Of a stretch of 64,000 nt of DNA, positions 1 through 9,829 are shown in pieces. Origin of the DNA: Ornithodoros turicata (taxonomy: Eukaryota; Arthropoda; Arachnida; Ixodida; Argasidae); the NCBI RefSeq assembly GCF_037126465.1, contig NC_088201.1:225934016-225998015 (forward strand), given 5' to 3'. The stretch's first letter is position 1. Every line of letters starts with the position of its first letter. The notes under the pieces were generated by a model. The model worked only from the letters and a program-made list of their open reading frames with translations, was not told the DNA's origin and made no database searches. A program made the position numbers and the translations under genes.

Positions 1-99
1 TACTGTCCAGGCGCGGCCCAGGCGGCAGCGGCCACGCTGCGGCTTTATCTCTGATGTTCAAACTTACCTTGTGGCGTGCGCCCACTTCATGCTGATTCT

Positions 100-510
100 A
101 AGCCTGCTGACTTCTAAGCCGGTCCGCGCTAAATCTGCTGAGCACTCTCCCAGCGCTCTGATTGGCCGCTACCAATTGGCCCCTCGTTCCACTGAGGGCG
201 CAACTCTTACTTACTGGCTCCAACCACTTCGCGGTGATTGGCCCATTCTAAGCCTACTGACTTTTAAGCTGAACCACGCTAAGCCGGCTGATTGGGTCTT
301 CACACCGATGGCTTGCCCCTGATTGGTCCGCGCAACTTACCTTGTGACACAACTCTTTACTGGCTCCACACACACACTTCGTGCTGATTGGTCCATTCTA
401 AGCCGAACCACGCTAAGCCTACTGATTGGCTCTTCATAGCGATGCCTACCGATGGCTGGCCCCGACTGGTCAACGCTAAGCCTACTGAACACAGTGGTTG
501 GCTAGCCTGA
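100..510 (-). repeat. CCAAT-motif array, left copy
   Basis: The stretch carries ATTGG words in spaced copies of a short unit (GATTGGCCCATTCTAAGCC and variants). It is the mirror of the array at 9830-10310. I see no credible gene; the 83-codon open frame here is simply the repeat read in one frame. Confidence 0.7.
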
Positions 511-1049
511 ATTTGTCGGCAGCTGCTTCAGACAAGACACACACGACAAGTGTTGATTTCAATCTTTATTTGGTACAACAGCCTGTGGGTTGGTTCAGTT
601 GCATCAGAGAGATCGTTAGTTGCTGCCATCTGAAGTCAGCCTCCTTCATGCTATCCATGCCCCCTCACAGCCACGGTTGCCTCGCGGTGCCAACGGTAAA
701 TGTTCGGGGTACGATGAACACTCTACACATCGCTCCACAGAACACGAGTAAAGTGGGCTTAACCACGTTTTATGCATGCGTAGGGGGAAGCCCACCTCTA
801 GGAGCAAGCTTTCGTTCTTGTGATAGTGTGCTTTGCACTTCAATATCAAAATATACTTCAGTGTTTATCAAGCGGAATGGAGAGGTAAAAAACATAAATA
901 ATGCTATAGACTAGTGAAGCGCGTTCATTCTTAAAAGCTGAAGAACGGATTTTGTCGCAGATAGTATGCTTCGACAACAACAAAAAAAGTTTTCAATGTT
1001 TAATAAACAGAGTGCAAAAAAGAAAAAAGAAAAAAAAGAAAACACTCAT

Positions 1050-2665
1050 CGTGATGCCAAGCAGTGAAACTCAGCACGCGTTCGGACTAAAGAGCTGAGC
1101 AGGAAGACGCACATGATAGAGAAACATGGATAGGTGATGCTTTGCAGAGATGCTCGTCTTAAGAAAAACTATTTCAATGTCGATTGAGCAGATCATCAAG
1201 AAACCCTGTAGAGCTGTACCTGCAAAGAAGCTTAGGGTCGTTTTGTTTCAGACAGTGTGCGTTGCACTTGAACACAAGAGACTAATTAAGTGTTCATCAA
1301 GCAGAATGGCGAAGCATAGTAATGGTGAAGCTCAAGATTGTTTCTCTCACTGACGCTCCAACGCTTATTAAACAAAGTGATCGGGTAGACTCATAGTGGT
1401 TGGTGCTATGCAGTGAAACTCTGCACGTACTCAAAAAGAAGACTCAACCCAAGCTGAGTAGCAAGAAACACAATTTCAGATTGCTTTCAGAGCTCTCACG
1501 GAGGCATTCTGTGGAAACGTATCCAGCGCACGCCTAGCACGCGTTTCTTCAAAACAGTACGCAATATCACTATTAGACAGTAAGAAGCATCATTAGAAAT
1601 ATAAGTTAAGGGTGATCACACAGATTCAAAATGATCATCACATTATAAGCAAGTTCATCTCTGAATAAATGTGTTCACTTTAAGAGTATCACAGTTACAA
1701 ATATGACAGGTTTTACGCCACATAGATTCACGAGCACCATACAGCGCGCGATATCTGAAACGCGTGGACAGCTCACGCGATTTTAGCCTGCCCATATCCG
1801 CGTATATTCACCTGGGAGGCATGCACACACCGTTATCACGTAGCTATGAATACACACACAATACAATTTTGAATACGTAATCTGCGCGACGCACGAGCTC
1901 AACATGCGCCGACACATCAAACTATCTCGCGCCTTCCAGGTTTACATCACGCCGCAAACGTAGCCAGCGTGTATTTCACGCGACACACCTCCGCGGTCGC
2001 ACGAGCACTACTGAAGAAATATAAATTTAGGATGATCGCACTCAATCTTAAAAGGCAGACTCAACCCAAGCTGAGTATGAAGAAACACATTGCTCCCCCA
2101 GAACATTACGTGCAAACATAGCCAGCGCACGCAGAGCATAACTGGAAGCACAATTAGAAATATTAGGATAGTCGCATTATGAACAGGTTCATCTCGGAAA
2201 AAATGCGCGCTCACCTTCGCAACGGCATGCAGCAATATCTGAAACATGCGGCGCGCGGGCAGCTCACGCGACTTTAGCCTGCCCATGCGGTTTCAGACTT
2301 CAACGTAAGAAATTAACTAAATCAAGCACAAAGCACAGTTATGCTATGTCGTGACTTACGCTTATTAAACAATGCTATGCAGTGAAGCTTCGCACGTACT
2401 CAATGTTAAAAACGGACACTCAACCCAAACTGAGTATGAAGAAACACGATTTCAGATTGCTCTCTCGCCGAACATCCCGTGCCTCCGCGTTCCTTCTCTA
2501 TACTGGAAGCACCAATATTAAGATCGTCGCACTATGAACAAGTTCATCCCATCAATAAAATTGGCTTGCCTCATCAGACCGGTATGACGTACGTAGATTC
2601 TTGTCGCGCGACGCGCTACAGCAGGGCACTAACTTCGGGCGCGTGGACAGCTCACACGATTTTAC
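1050..2665 (+). repeat. Diverged tandem modules in IR1 left arm
   Basis: Two word groups recur at intervals. One is CAGCTCACGCGATTTTAGCC, with close variants near 1770, 2264 and 2645. The other is CTCAACCCAAGCTGAGTA followed by GAAACAC, near 1440, 2060 and 2415. This marks at least three diverged modules of about 380-620 bp. The mirror modules lie at about 7170-8830. Open frames here (such as 67 codons at 1150-1353) are also present in the other arm, but nothing in them looks like a protein. Confidence 0.6.
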
Positions 2666-3545
2666 AAGCCCTGTGATACCGGTAATTTCCTAAATTTCGA
2701 ATCCTACCATCCGATTGAACACAAACGCAGTGTAGTGAGAACCCTGCTTCAACGCTGTGAAGATTTCGCCTCCTGCCCGGAACAACGTACGTCCGAGGAG
2801 ATGATAATCAAGGAATCACTCATGAAACGAGGATACCCGCTACGTTTCTTTGAGAACACACGAAAACGCATGCACGAACCCAGAACCCGAAGGAAAGACG
2901 ATTTCCGACATGGCATCGTCACCATCCCATACGTCAAAGGTGTGTCAGAATCCATTCGGCGAGCCCTCCTCCCGTTAAAAATCAAGACTGCATTCAAGCC
3001 CTGCCTGAAACTTCGTTCACTGATTTCCAAGTCAAAAGACCATATTCCCCCTGAGTCCCAGACGGGTGTTGTGTATAAAGTACAGTGTCTCGGTTGCGAG
3101 GTGTCCTACATTGGAGAGACGGGCCGCAAGCGCAGTACAAGACTAAAAGAGCACGAACGAGATGTCCGCAACTCAACAAACGCAACGCGATATAAGACAG
3201 AGCTCACCGAACATTGTTGGAACACAGATCACTCTTTTGACTACGCGAATGCTGTGACCTTAGCTAGGGAACAAAGGTGGGGCCCCAGGAAACTGCTTGA
3301 GTCATGACACCTGCGAGGAGAACCTTCAGTGTGTACTACCAATCGCGGCCCCCTCCCCGAAGTGTTCGCCGACCTGGTTAAGTAATCCGCTGGTTGCGGT
3401 CGCCTCTCATTTTGCTTTCACTGATGATGTCCCCGCATGGGAGACGAAACTTCTGCATTAAAATTGTTATTTGTTGCGTCAAGCCGGTGTGCAATTTCGT
3501 TGTTTTCTATCATGACTTCTCCTGGCTTCTGGAATATTTTTGCAT
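2665..3545 (+). mobile_element. 5'-truncated Penelope-like element
   Basis: The insertion occupies the place where IR1 left and right arms stop matching: identity is lost just after GATTTTA at about 2664 and resumes at GAGATGTGTTGG, about 3549. It encodes the end of a reverse transcriptase and a GIY-YIG endonuclease, then about 240 bp of 3' sequence. That tail includes GATGTCCCCGCATGGGAGACGAAAC, a type of short inverted motif usual near Penelope 3' ends. The right arm keeps 208 bp (6963-7170) instead, so insertion came with a local deletion, or the two arms were rearranged separately. Confidence 0.85.
2666..3307 (+). CDS. Penelope-like RT C-terminus plus GIY-YIG endonuclease (partial)
   Basis: The frame is open from the insertion boundary, so it has no own start. 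It begins with the end of the RT thumb region (TGNFLNFESYHP, then HKRSVVRTLLQR), runs through a basic linker, and ends with a GIY-YIG domain. In that domain GVVYKVQC carries the GIY-like half and VSYIGETGRK the YIG half, followed by RLKEHERDV with the expected Arg and a Glu. The pair nicks DNA and primes reverse transcription in this family. The frame ends in TGA at 3305-3307, close to the family's usual C-terminus. The catalytic RT domain is absent, so the fragment is not autonomous. Confidence 0.85.
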   Translation, partial: KPCDTGNFLNFESYHPIEHKRSVVRTLLQRCEDFASCPEQRTSEEMIIKESLMKRGYPLRFFENTRKRMHEPRTRRKDDFRHGIVTIPYVKGVSESIRRALLPLKIKTAFKPCLKLRSLISKSKDHIPPESQTGVVYKVQCLGCEVSYIGETGRKRSTRLKEHERDVRNSTNATRYKTELTEHCWNTDHSFDYANAVTLAREQRWGPRKLLES

Positions 3546-3783
3546 CGAGATGTGTTGGAGCCATCTGTTTTATATCAAAACGCGCTTTATGGCCAAACTC
3601 TGCGGCGGACCCTAGCGAAAAAAAAAAATGTTGCGTCAAGGTAATGTAAATAGGCCTTCTCCGAGAAACTGGGTCACCTCGTAAATCATGTTTTCCGAGG
3701 CCGCACGTATTAAAACCAGTGATCACACCACGCTATGCGGAGAAAAAAAAATATCCCTATGAGACCACCCTCCAAGGGCGCAT

Positions 3784-4206
3784 TTGAGTTCCGTCAACTC
3801 TGGGTCAAGCGCACAACGAGGAAACTTCTCATTTTCAGTTCATTCGGCAGTATTTCCTGTTTTTAGGGGGGGAAATTCTGTGTTGTGTGATGGAGAAGCT
3901 ATACAGATAGGTTATAAGGAGAAGGATTATATAGCAGCATACTCATCGACTAAGCGAGTATATAGGTTGTGGAGAGCGCCACGCTATTTTAAAGCCATGT
4001 TATATCATATCCCAAACATTCTGCGCGATCAAACAGCATTATGGAAAGAAGAAAACCGTGTCACGCATCACGGTGCTTGCGCGTACTCAAACAAGTTCTG
4101 GCTATTAGTAAAAGAAGTAGTTTTGGGTTCCCAGGCGGGTGCTTCCAGCGCATCAGGCGACAACGTAAACCGTTCTGCGCGATCAAACGCGCGTGCCATA
4201 TCATAA
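3784..4206 (+). pseudogene. Unrecognised protein, IR1 left-arm copy
   Basis: This is a 140-codon open stretch without an ATG at its upstream end. Its best part is a conserved block around WRAPRYFKAMLYHIPN and YSNKFWLL. The same block is conserved in the inverted copy at about 6170-6560, where small indels and a stop break it. Conservation of the reading frame over the block suggests a once-coding exon, but identity at DNA level between arms is too high to prove selection. I do not recognise the family. It lies just upstream of the C-terminal exon candidate at 4385-4726 and may belong to the same gene. Confidence 0.35.
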
Positions 4207-4384
4207 CTTGTTTCAGCGTGCTCAAACAAGTTCTGGCTTTTGTGGTCGTATGATGGTGTAGATTTGTAAGAAACACTGAAGAGATTCAAGGACACACACT
4301 ACGGAAATCGACAGCTGAATTAGAAAAGGTATTGCGATTTTATCCTCGCTGTCTAATCACTAAGCGCTATTTTCAGCAGGGCGA

Positions 4385-4726
4385 ACGGTCCTCGATGTTT
4401 TGACGGCGTTTTTCGGTGGGATTCCGGAAGATGCAGTACCGCTGGGTCTCTATGAAGCTTTCATCGGCAAACGATTCACCACCATCGACAGGGTAGACGA
4501 TGCTGTGGACGAGATCCTACGAGTATACCACGAAATTTAGCTAGAAAAAGGAGATGCGAACCTATTCATGATATCACGCGGAGTCCTAAAGAGATACGGC
4601 TACGGAGACATCGCGGGCATAGATATTCTTCAAGCTCTCCATCTACTGCACGTCTTAGTTTACCTCTGGAATGAAAGCTGTCGTGTCATGTACGAACCGG
4701 GTGGCTGCCCCCTAATGATCGAGTGA
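4385..4726 (+). pseudogene. C-terminal exon of unknown gene family, left-arm copy with one stop
   Basis: The frame reads TVLDVLTAFFGGIPED at its start and ends with GIDILQALHLLHVLVYLWNE, then YEPGGCPLMIE and TGA at 4724-4726. One in-frame TAG at 4538-4540 interrupts it. A candidate 3' splice site (CTATTTTCAG) lies just upstream, so it may be a last exon. AATAAA at 4751-4756 follows the stop by 25 bases, which fits a compact gene end. The same reading is found in the right arm and, as a diverged tail, in the centre at 5640-5513. I do not recognise the family. Confidence 0.5.
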
Positions 4727-4750
4727 AACTGCTGTGTAATCCTCACGTAA

Positions 4751-4756
4751 AATAAA
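4751..4756 (+). terminator. Poly(A) signal AATAAA, left-arm gene
   Basis: AATAAA lies 25 bases after the TGA of the unknown C-terminal exon and just inside the end of the IR1 arm. Its mirror lies at 5678-5673. Confidence 0.5.
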
Positions 4757-4873
4757 GCTCTTTCTTCCGCACAAAATATTTTTGAATGCATGAACAGACG
4801 GTTTCGAACGTCCAGCCTACCTCATTCGATGCATTTTTTTTTTTAAATTGCCGCGCGGGCGTTTGACATCGAC

Positions 4874-5254
4874 TTGACAACCGCAAAAGTGCGAAGGCCC
4901 AGTGTGTCGTGTGAGAGGGATCAGTTCGTATGCGAACGCATGCAGGCAGATTTACAACGTCTAAACAACTTTTTAAATGGAGACGGAGAAGAGAGTGATT
5001 TTAGCGACATTTTGAGAGCTATTCCCGTGCGGAGTAGTCATAAAATAAGACAGTTTGTGAGATACAAGTTGGAACTGTTGGAGCGATATAGAAACGGAGA
5101 ACCCATCAGCGAGACAATAATAAATGCCGGGTTTTCCATCCCCGTGGTGCGTGACTACTGGAAAAAGAACCACACGAGCTTGGACATTACCGTCGTCGAG
5201 GGAAAGGAACGTGTTGTCTCCACGTTAGAAGACGTCCTCGCTAAAGTGTTGTGA
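4874..5254 (+). CDS. Unknown protein in the single-copy centre of IR1
   Basis: This 126-codon frame is open from a TTG; the first in-frame ATG falls at residue 23. It is rich in charged residues and probably helical, with motifs KIRQFVRYKLELLERY and VVRDYWKKNH, and has no signal peptide or membrane segment. TGA at 5252-5254 is followed by AATAAA at 5320-5325. An in-frame TAA lies upstream, so an intact gene would need an upstream exon or a non-ATG start. It is the only complete-looking frame inside the inverted repeat and lies between the two converging arm genes. I do not recognise the family; composition and the poly(A) signal make coding likely but not certain. Confidence 0.45.
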   Translation: MTTAKVRRPSVSCERDQFVCERMQADLQRLNNFLNGDGEESDFSDILRAIPVRSSHKIRQFVRYKLELLERYRNGEPISETIINAGFSIPVVRDYWKKNHTSLDITVVEGKERVVSTLEDVLAKVL

Positions 5255-5319
5255 ATACCGTGTTTACTGTAAACAATTTCTTCATAATCTTTATTGTTTG
5301 TGACATAAAGTTCGCACGA

Positions 5320-5325
5320 AATAAA
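5320..5325 (+). terminator. Poly(A) signal for the IR1 centre frame
   Basis: AATAAA lies 66 bases after the stop codon of the frame at 4874-5254. No other hexamer lies between. Confidence 0.4.
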
Positions 5326-5512
5326 TGCGGGAATGAAGCAACCACTATATTCTTATGATGTAAAGCAAATCCAACTCGCGAACGCGGACTACGCGCCGTA
5401 TTGACCACATTGAGGAGATATGTAGTGACATCGCGAAATCTTCATTGTTTACGTAGATTGAGATCACCCATAGATTTTTTATGCAAATAAACGTTCATTT
5501 GCAGGTGCTGTT

Positions 5513-5640
5513 TCACTCAATCCTTGGAAATATAAACCGACCGCTCACTTGGTAAATCGTACAACAACAACAACATTGATTCCACTGATAGACCAGCATG
5601 CGTAGCAGAAGGAGAGCTTGAAGAAGCATGCGAAGCTATG
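5513..5640 (-). pseudogene. Diverged tail of the same unknown family in the IR1 centre
   Basis: Read on the minus strand, this gives MLLQALLLLRMLVYQWNQ, then a run of cysteines from a (TGT)n stretch, then FIFPRIE and stop. It lines up with ILQALHLLHVLVYLWNE ... PLMIE and stop of the arm copies at the same spacing from the stop codon. It is much more diverged than the arms are from each other, so it is an older paralogue rather than part of the inverted repeat. Its upstream part is cut off where the right arm begins. Confidence 0.5.
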
Positions 5641-5672
5641 CTAAGCTGCTCTTTTGTGCGGAAGAAAGAGCT

Positions 5673-5678
5673 TTATTT
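5673..5678 (-). terminator. Poly(A) signal AATAAA, right-arm gene
   Basis: This is the minus-strand AATAAA after the stop of the right-arm copy of the unknown exon, at the same spacing as in the left arm. Confidence 0.5.
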
Positions 5679-5701
5679 TACGTGAGGATTACACAGCAGT
5701 T

Positions 5702-6025
5702 TCACTCGATCATTAGGGGGCAGCCATCCGGTTCGTACATGACACGACAGCCTTCATTCCAGAGGTAAACTAAGACGTGCAGTAGATGGAGAGCTTGAAG
5801 AATATCTATGCCCGCGATGTCTCTGTAGCCGTATCTCTTTAGGACTTCGCGTGATATCATGAAAAGGTTCGCATCTCCTTCTCTAGCTCTTGTCCACAGC
5901 ACTGTCTACCCTGTCGATGGTGGTGAATCGTTTCCCGATGAAGGCTTCATAGCGACCCAGCGGTACTGCATCATCCGGAATCCCACCGAAAAACGCCGTC
6001 AAAACATCGGAGACCGTTCGCCCTG
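5702..6025 (-). pseudogene. C-terminal exon of unknown gene family, right-arm copy with deletion
   Basis: This is the inverted counterpart of 4385-4726. Relative to the left arm about 26 bases are missing near 5895, which shifts the frame and joins the conserved tail (GIDILQALHLLHVLVYLWNE ... PLMIE) to another reading. It keeps the stop and the downstream poly(A) signal (TTTATT at 5673-5678 on the plus strand). Neither arm therefore carries an intact version: the left has a nonsense codon and the right a frameshift. Confidence 0.5.
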
Positions 6026-6169
6026 CTGAAAATAGTGATTAGTGATTAGACAGCGAGGATAAAATCGCAATACCTTTTCTAATTCGGCTGTCGATTTCCG
6101 TAGTGTGTGCCCTTGAATCTCTTCAGTGTTTCTTACAAATCTGCACCATCATACGACCACAAAAGCCAG

Positions 6170-6560
6170 AACTTGTTTGAGCACGCTGAAACAAGTTATG
6201 ATATGGCACGCGCGGGGGAGCGTTTGATCGCGCAGAACGGTTCACGTTGTCGCCTGATGCGCTGGAAACACCCGCCTGGGAACCCAAAACAACTACTTTT
6301 ACTAATAGCCAGAACTTGTTTGAGTACGCGCACGCACCGTGATGCGCGAAACGGTTTTCTTCTTTCCATAATGCTGTTTGGTCGCGCAGAACGTTTGGGA
6401 TATGATATAACATGGCTTTAAAATAGCGTGGCGCTCTCCACAAACTATATACTCACTTAGACGATGAGTATGCTGCTATATAATCCTTCTCCTTATCACC
6501 TATCTGTATAGCTTCTTCACAACACAGAATTGTCCCCCCTAAAAACAGGAAATACTGCCG
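6170..6560 (-). pseudogene. Unrecognised protein, IR1 right-arm copy (broken)
   Basis: This is the inverted counterpart of 3784-4206. The block WRAPRYFKAMLYHIPN is readable on the minus strand, followed by a stretch with QTALWKEENRFAHHG. Upstream of it a short deletion changes the frame and a TGA-type stop follows the shared YIAAYSS region. It points toward the centre of IR1, as does the left copy. Confidence 0.35.
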
Positions 6561-7169
6561 AATGAACTGAAAATGAGAAGTTTCCTCGTTGTGCGCTTGA
6601 CCCAGAGTCGACCGACGGACGGAACTCAAATGCGCCCTTGGAGGGTGGCGCGATTTTGTTTACACAATCGCGCCCGTTAGCTGCGAAGGACATTTGGAAA
6701 CAAGCGAACCCTTTGTTCTCGGTGCTTGTTTCGGCAATGAGCAGGTGGGCTCATAGGGATTTTTTTTTTCTCCGCATAGCGTGGTGTGATCACTGGTTTT
6801 AATACGTGCGGCCTCGGAAAACATGATTTACGAGGTGACCCAGTTTCTCGGAGAAGGCCTATTTACATAACCTTGACGCAACTTTTTTTTTTTTCGCTAG
6901 GGTCCGCCGCAGAGTTTGGCCATGAAGTGCGTTTTGATATAAAACAGATGGCTCCAACACATCTTCAAGGTGACCCAATTTCTTGGGCTTGCAACCTTGC
7001 GGAAACAAGCGAGCCCTGATATAAAAGAGATGGTCCCAACCGGAGGGTTATATTGTGTGCCTGTGTTTTGGCTATCAAGTTTTCTGTGCGGCTGGCTTGG
7101 TAAGTGGTACCTGGAAGGTGCGCGCGGCATTTTGGTGTGTCGGCGCATGTTGAGCCTGTGTGCGCGGGC

Positions 7170-8830
7170 GGGCTAAAATCGTGTGAGCTGTCCACGCGCC
7201 CGAAGTTAGTGCCCTGCTGTAGCGCGTCGCGCGACAAGAATCTACGTACGTCATACCGGTCTGATGAGGTAAGCCAATTTTATTGATGAGATGAACTTGT
7301 TCATAGTGCGACGATCTTAATATTGGTGCTTCCAGTATAGAGAAGGAACGCGGAGGCACGGGATGTTCGGCGAGAGAGCAATCTGAAATCGTGTTTCTTC
7401 ATACTCAGTTTGGGTTGAGTGTCCGTTTTTAACATTGAGTACGTGCGAAGCTTCACTGCATAGCATTGTTTAATAAGCGTAAGTCACGACATAGCATAAC
7501 TGTGCTTTGTGCTTGATTTAGTTAATTTCTTATGTTGAAGTCTGAAACCGCATGGGCAGGCTAAAGTCGCGTGAGCTGCCCGCGCGCCGCATGTTTCAGA
7601 TATTGCTGCATGCCGTCTGCGAAGGTGAGCGCGCATTTTTTCCGAGATGAACCTGTTCATAATGTGACTATCCTAATATTTCTAATTGTGCTTCCAGTTA
7701 TGCTCTGCGTGCGCTGGCTATGTTTGCACGTAATGTTCTGGGGGAGCAATGAGTTTCATCATACTCAGCTTGGGTTGAGTCTGCCTTTTAAGATTGAGTG
7801 CGATCATCCTAAATTTATATTTCTTCAGTAGTGCTCGTGCGACCGCGGAGGTGTGTCGCGTGAAATACAGGCTGGCTACGTTTGCGGCGTGATATAAACC
7901 TGGAAGGCGCGAGATAGTTTGATGTGTCGGCGCATGTTGAGCTCGTGCGTCGCGCAGATTACGCATTCAAAATTGTATTGTGTGTGTATTCATAGCTACG
8001 TGATAACGGTGTGTGCGTGCCTCCCAGGTGAATATACGCGGATATGAGCAGGCTAAAATCGCGTGAGCTGTCCACGCGTTTCAGATATTGCGTGCTGTAT
8101 GGTGCTCGTGAATCTATGTGGCGTAAAACCTGTCATATTTGTAACTGTGATACTCTTAAAGTGAACAGATTTATTCAGAGATGAACTTGCTTATAATGTG
8201 ATTATCATTTTGAATCTGTGTGATCACCCTTAACTTATATTTCTAATGATGCTTCTTACTGTCTAATAGTGATATTGCGTACTGTTTTGAAGGAACGCGT
8301 GCTAGGCGTGCGCTGGATACGTTTCCACAGAATGCCTCCGTGAGAGCTCTGAAAGCAATCTGAAATTGTGTTTCTTGCTACTCAGCTTGGGTTGAGTCTT
8401 CTTTTTGAGTACGTGCAGAGTTTCACTGCATAGCACCAACCACTATAAGTCTACCCGATCACTTTGTTTAATAAGCGTTGGAGCTTCAGTGAGAGAAACA
8501 ATCTTGAGCTTCACCATTACTATGCTTCGCCATTCTGCTTGATGAACATTTAATTAGTCTATTGTGTTCAAGTGCAACGCACACTGTCTGAAACAAAACG
8601 ATCCTAAGCTTCCTTGCAGGTACAGCTCTACAGGGTTTCTTGATGATCTGCTCAATCGACATTGAAATAGTTTTTCTTAAGACAAGCATCTCTGCACAGC
8701 ATCAACTATCCATGTTTCTCTATCATGTGCGTCTTCCTGCTCAGCTCTTTAGTCCGAACGCGTGCTGAGTTTCACTGCTTGGCATCACGATGAGTGTTTT
8801 TTTGTTGTTTTTTTGCGCCCTGTTTATTAA
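7170..8830 (-). repeat. Diverged tandem modules in IR1 right arm
   Basis: This is the mirror of the modules at 1050-2665. A further internal echo is the word GTGTCGGCGCATGTTGAGC, near 7138 and 7925, each after an ACCTGGAAGG word. No coding region is supported. Confidence 0.55.
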
Positions 8831-9829
8831 ACATTGAAAACTTTTTTGTTGTTGTCGAAGCACACTATCTGCGACAAAATCCGTTCTTCAGCTTTTAAGA
8901 ATGAACGCGCTTCACTAGTCTATAGCATTATTTATGTTTTCTACCTCTCCTTTCTGCTTGATAAACACTGAAGTATATTTTGATATTGAAGTGCAAAGCA
9001 CACTATCACAAGAACGAAAGCTTGCTCCTAGAGGTGGGCTTCCCCCTACGCATGCATACAACGTGGTTAAGCCCACTTTACTCGTGTTCTGTGGAGCGAT
9101 GGGTAGAGTGTTCATCGTACCACGAACATTTACCGTTGGCACCGCGAGGCAACCGTGGCTGTGAGGGGGCATGGATAGCATGAAGGAGGCTGACTTCAGA
9201 TGGCAGCACCGAACATATTGATGTAAGCTGTTTTATTCATGTTTTGTAATGTTCAGCAGCAGATTTGGCTTCTAATGCCGGGTCTCTTGCTAGATGTATG
9301 AAGCAGTCGGATAGAAAGGAGTGACCACTGCAGTTAGAATGGACACGCGTCGCAGCTGTCCATCTTTGGAAAGACAAACGGCGCCATCTATTGTATGTGT
9401 AGGGCAGAGCATGTGAAAGAGTTTCATTGTGAACCAGTGAGCAGCCGCGGATGGAGGAATGGGCAGTTGGAGCCTGGCTAAACCTATCTTATGGCAAAAG
9501 TTCCAATATCCCACATTTAAACTGATATTATCTCATCTAGAGATTAGAGGGAGTAGCAGTCGCGTCTAGCGCGGAGTGGAAGTGACCAATTCGAGCCTGT
9601 TAGGGCGCTCTACACATAAGTGACCAATGAGAGGCCAGTGCCATATGGCATCTACTGAGAGGGCTGAGTGACCAATGAGCGCAAGGAACTAACGATCTCT
9701 CTGATGCAACTGAACCAACCCACAGGCTGTTGTACCAAATAAAGATTGAAATCAACACTTGTCGTGTGTGTCTTGTCTGAAGCAGCTGCCGACAAATTCA
9801 GGCTAGCCAACCACTGTGTTCAGTAGGCT

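Larger units (their letters stand above)
1..4776 (+). repeat. Left arm of giant inverted repeat IR1 (truncated by window edge)
   Basis: The reverse complement of this stretch is found at 5652-10307, from the first base of the window to a shared end in a sequence containing a poly(A) signal and the word TTCTTCCGCACAAAA. By eye the arms are about 96-98% identical, with several large indels. The left arm has a Penelope fragment (2665-3545) where the right arm has 6963-7170. It lacks about 475 bp present at 9210-9690 and about 100 bp present at 6650-6750, the latter with GGTGG microhomology at the break. The independent indels argue against a simple read artefact. The outer end is not seen because the window begins inside the repeat. 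Confidence 0.9.

Noticed and set aside
646..9183. Mirrored 67-codon frames in IR1 as genes
   Set aside because: They reflect repeat modules of the arms; no motif, and disrupted between arms.
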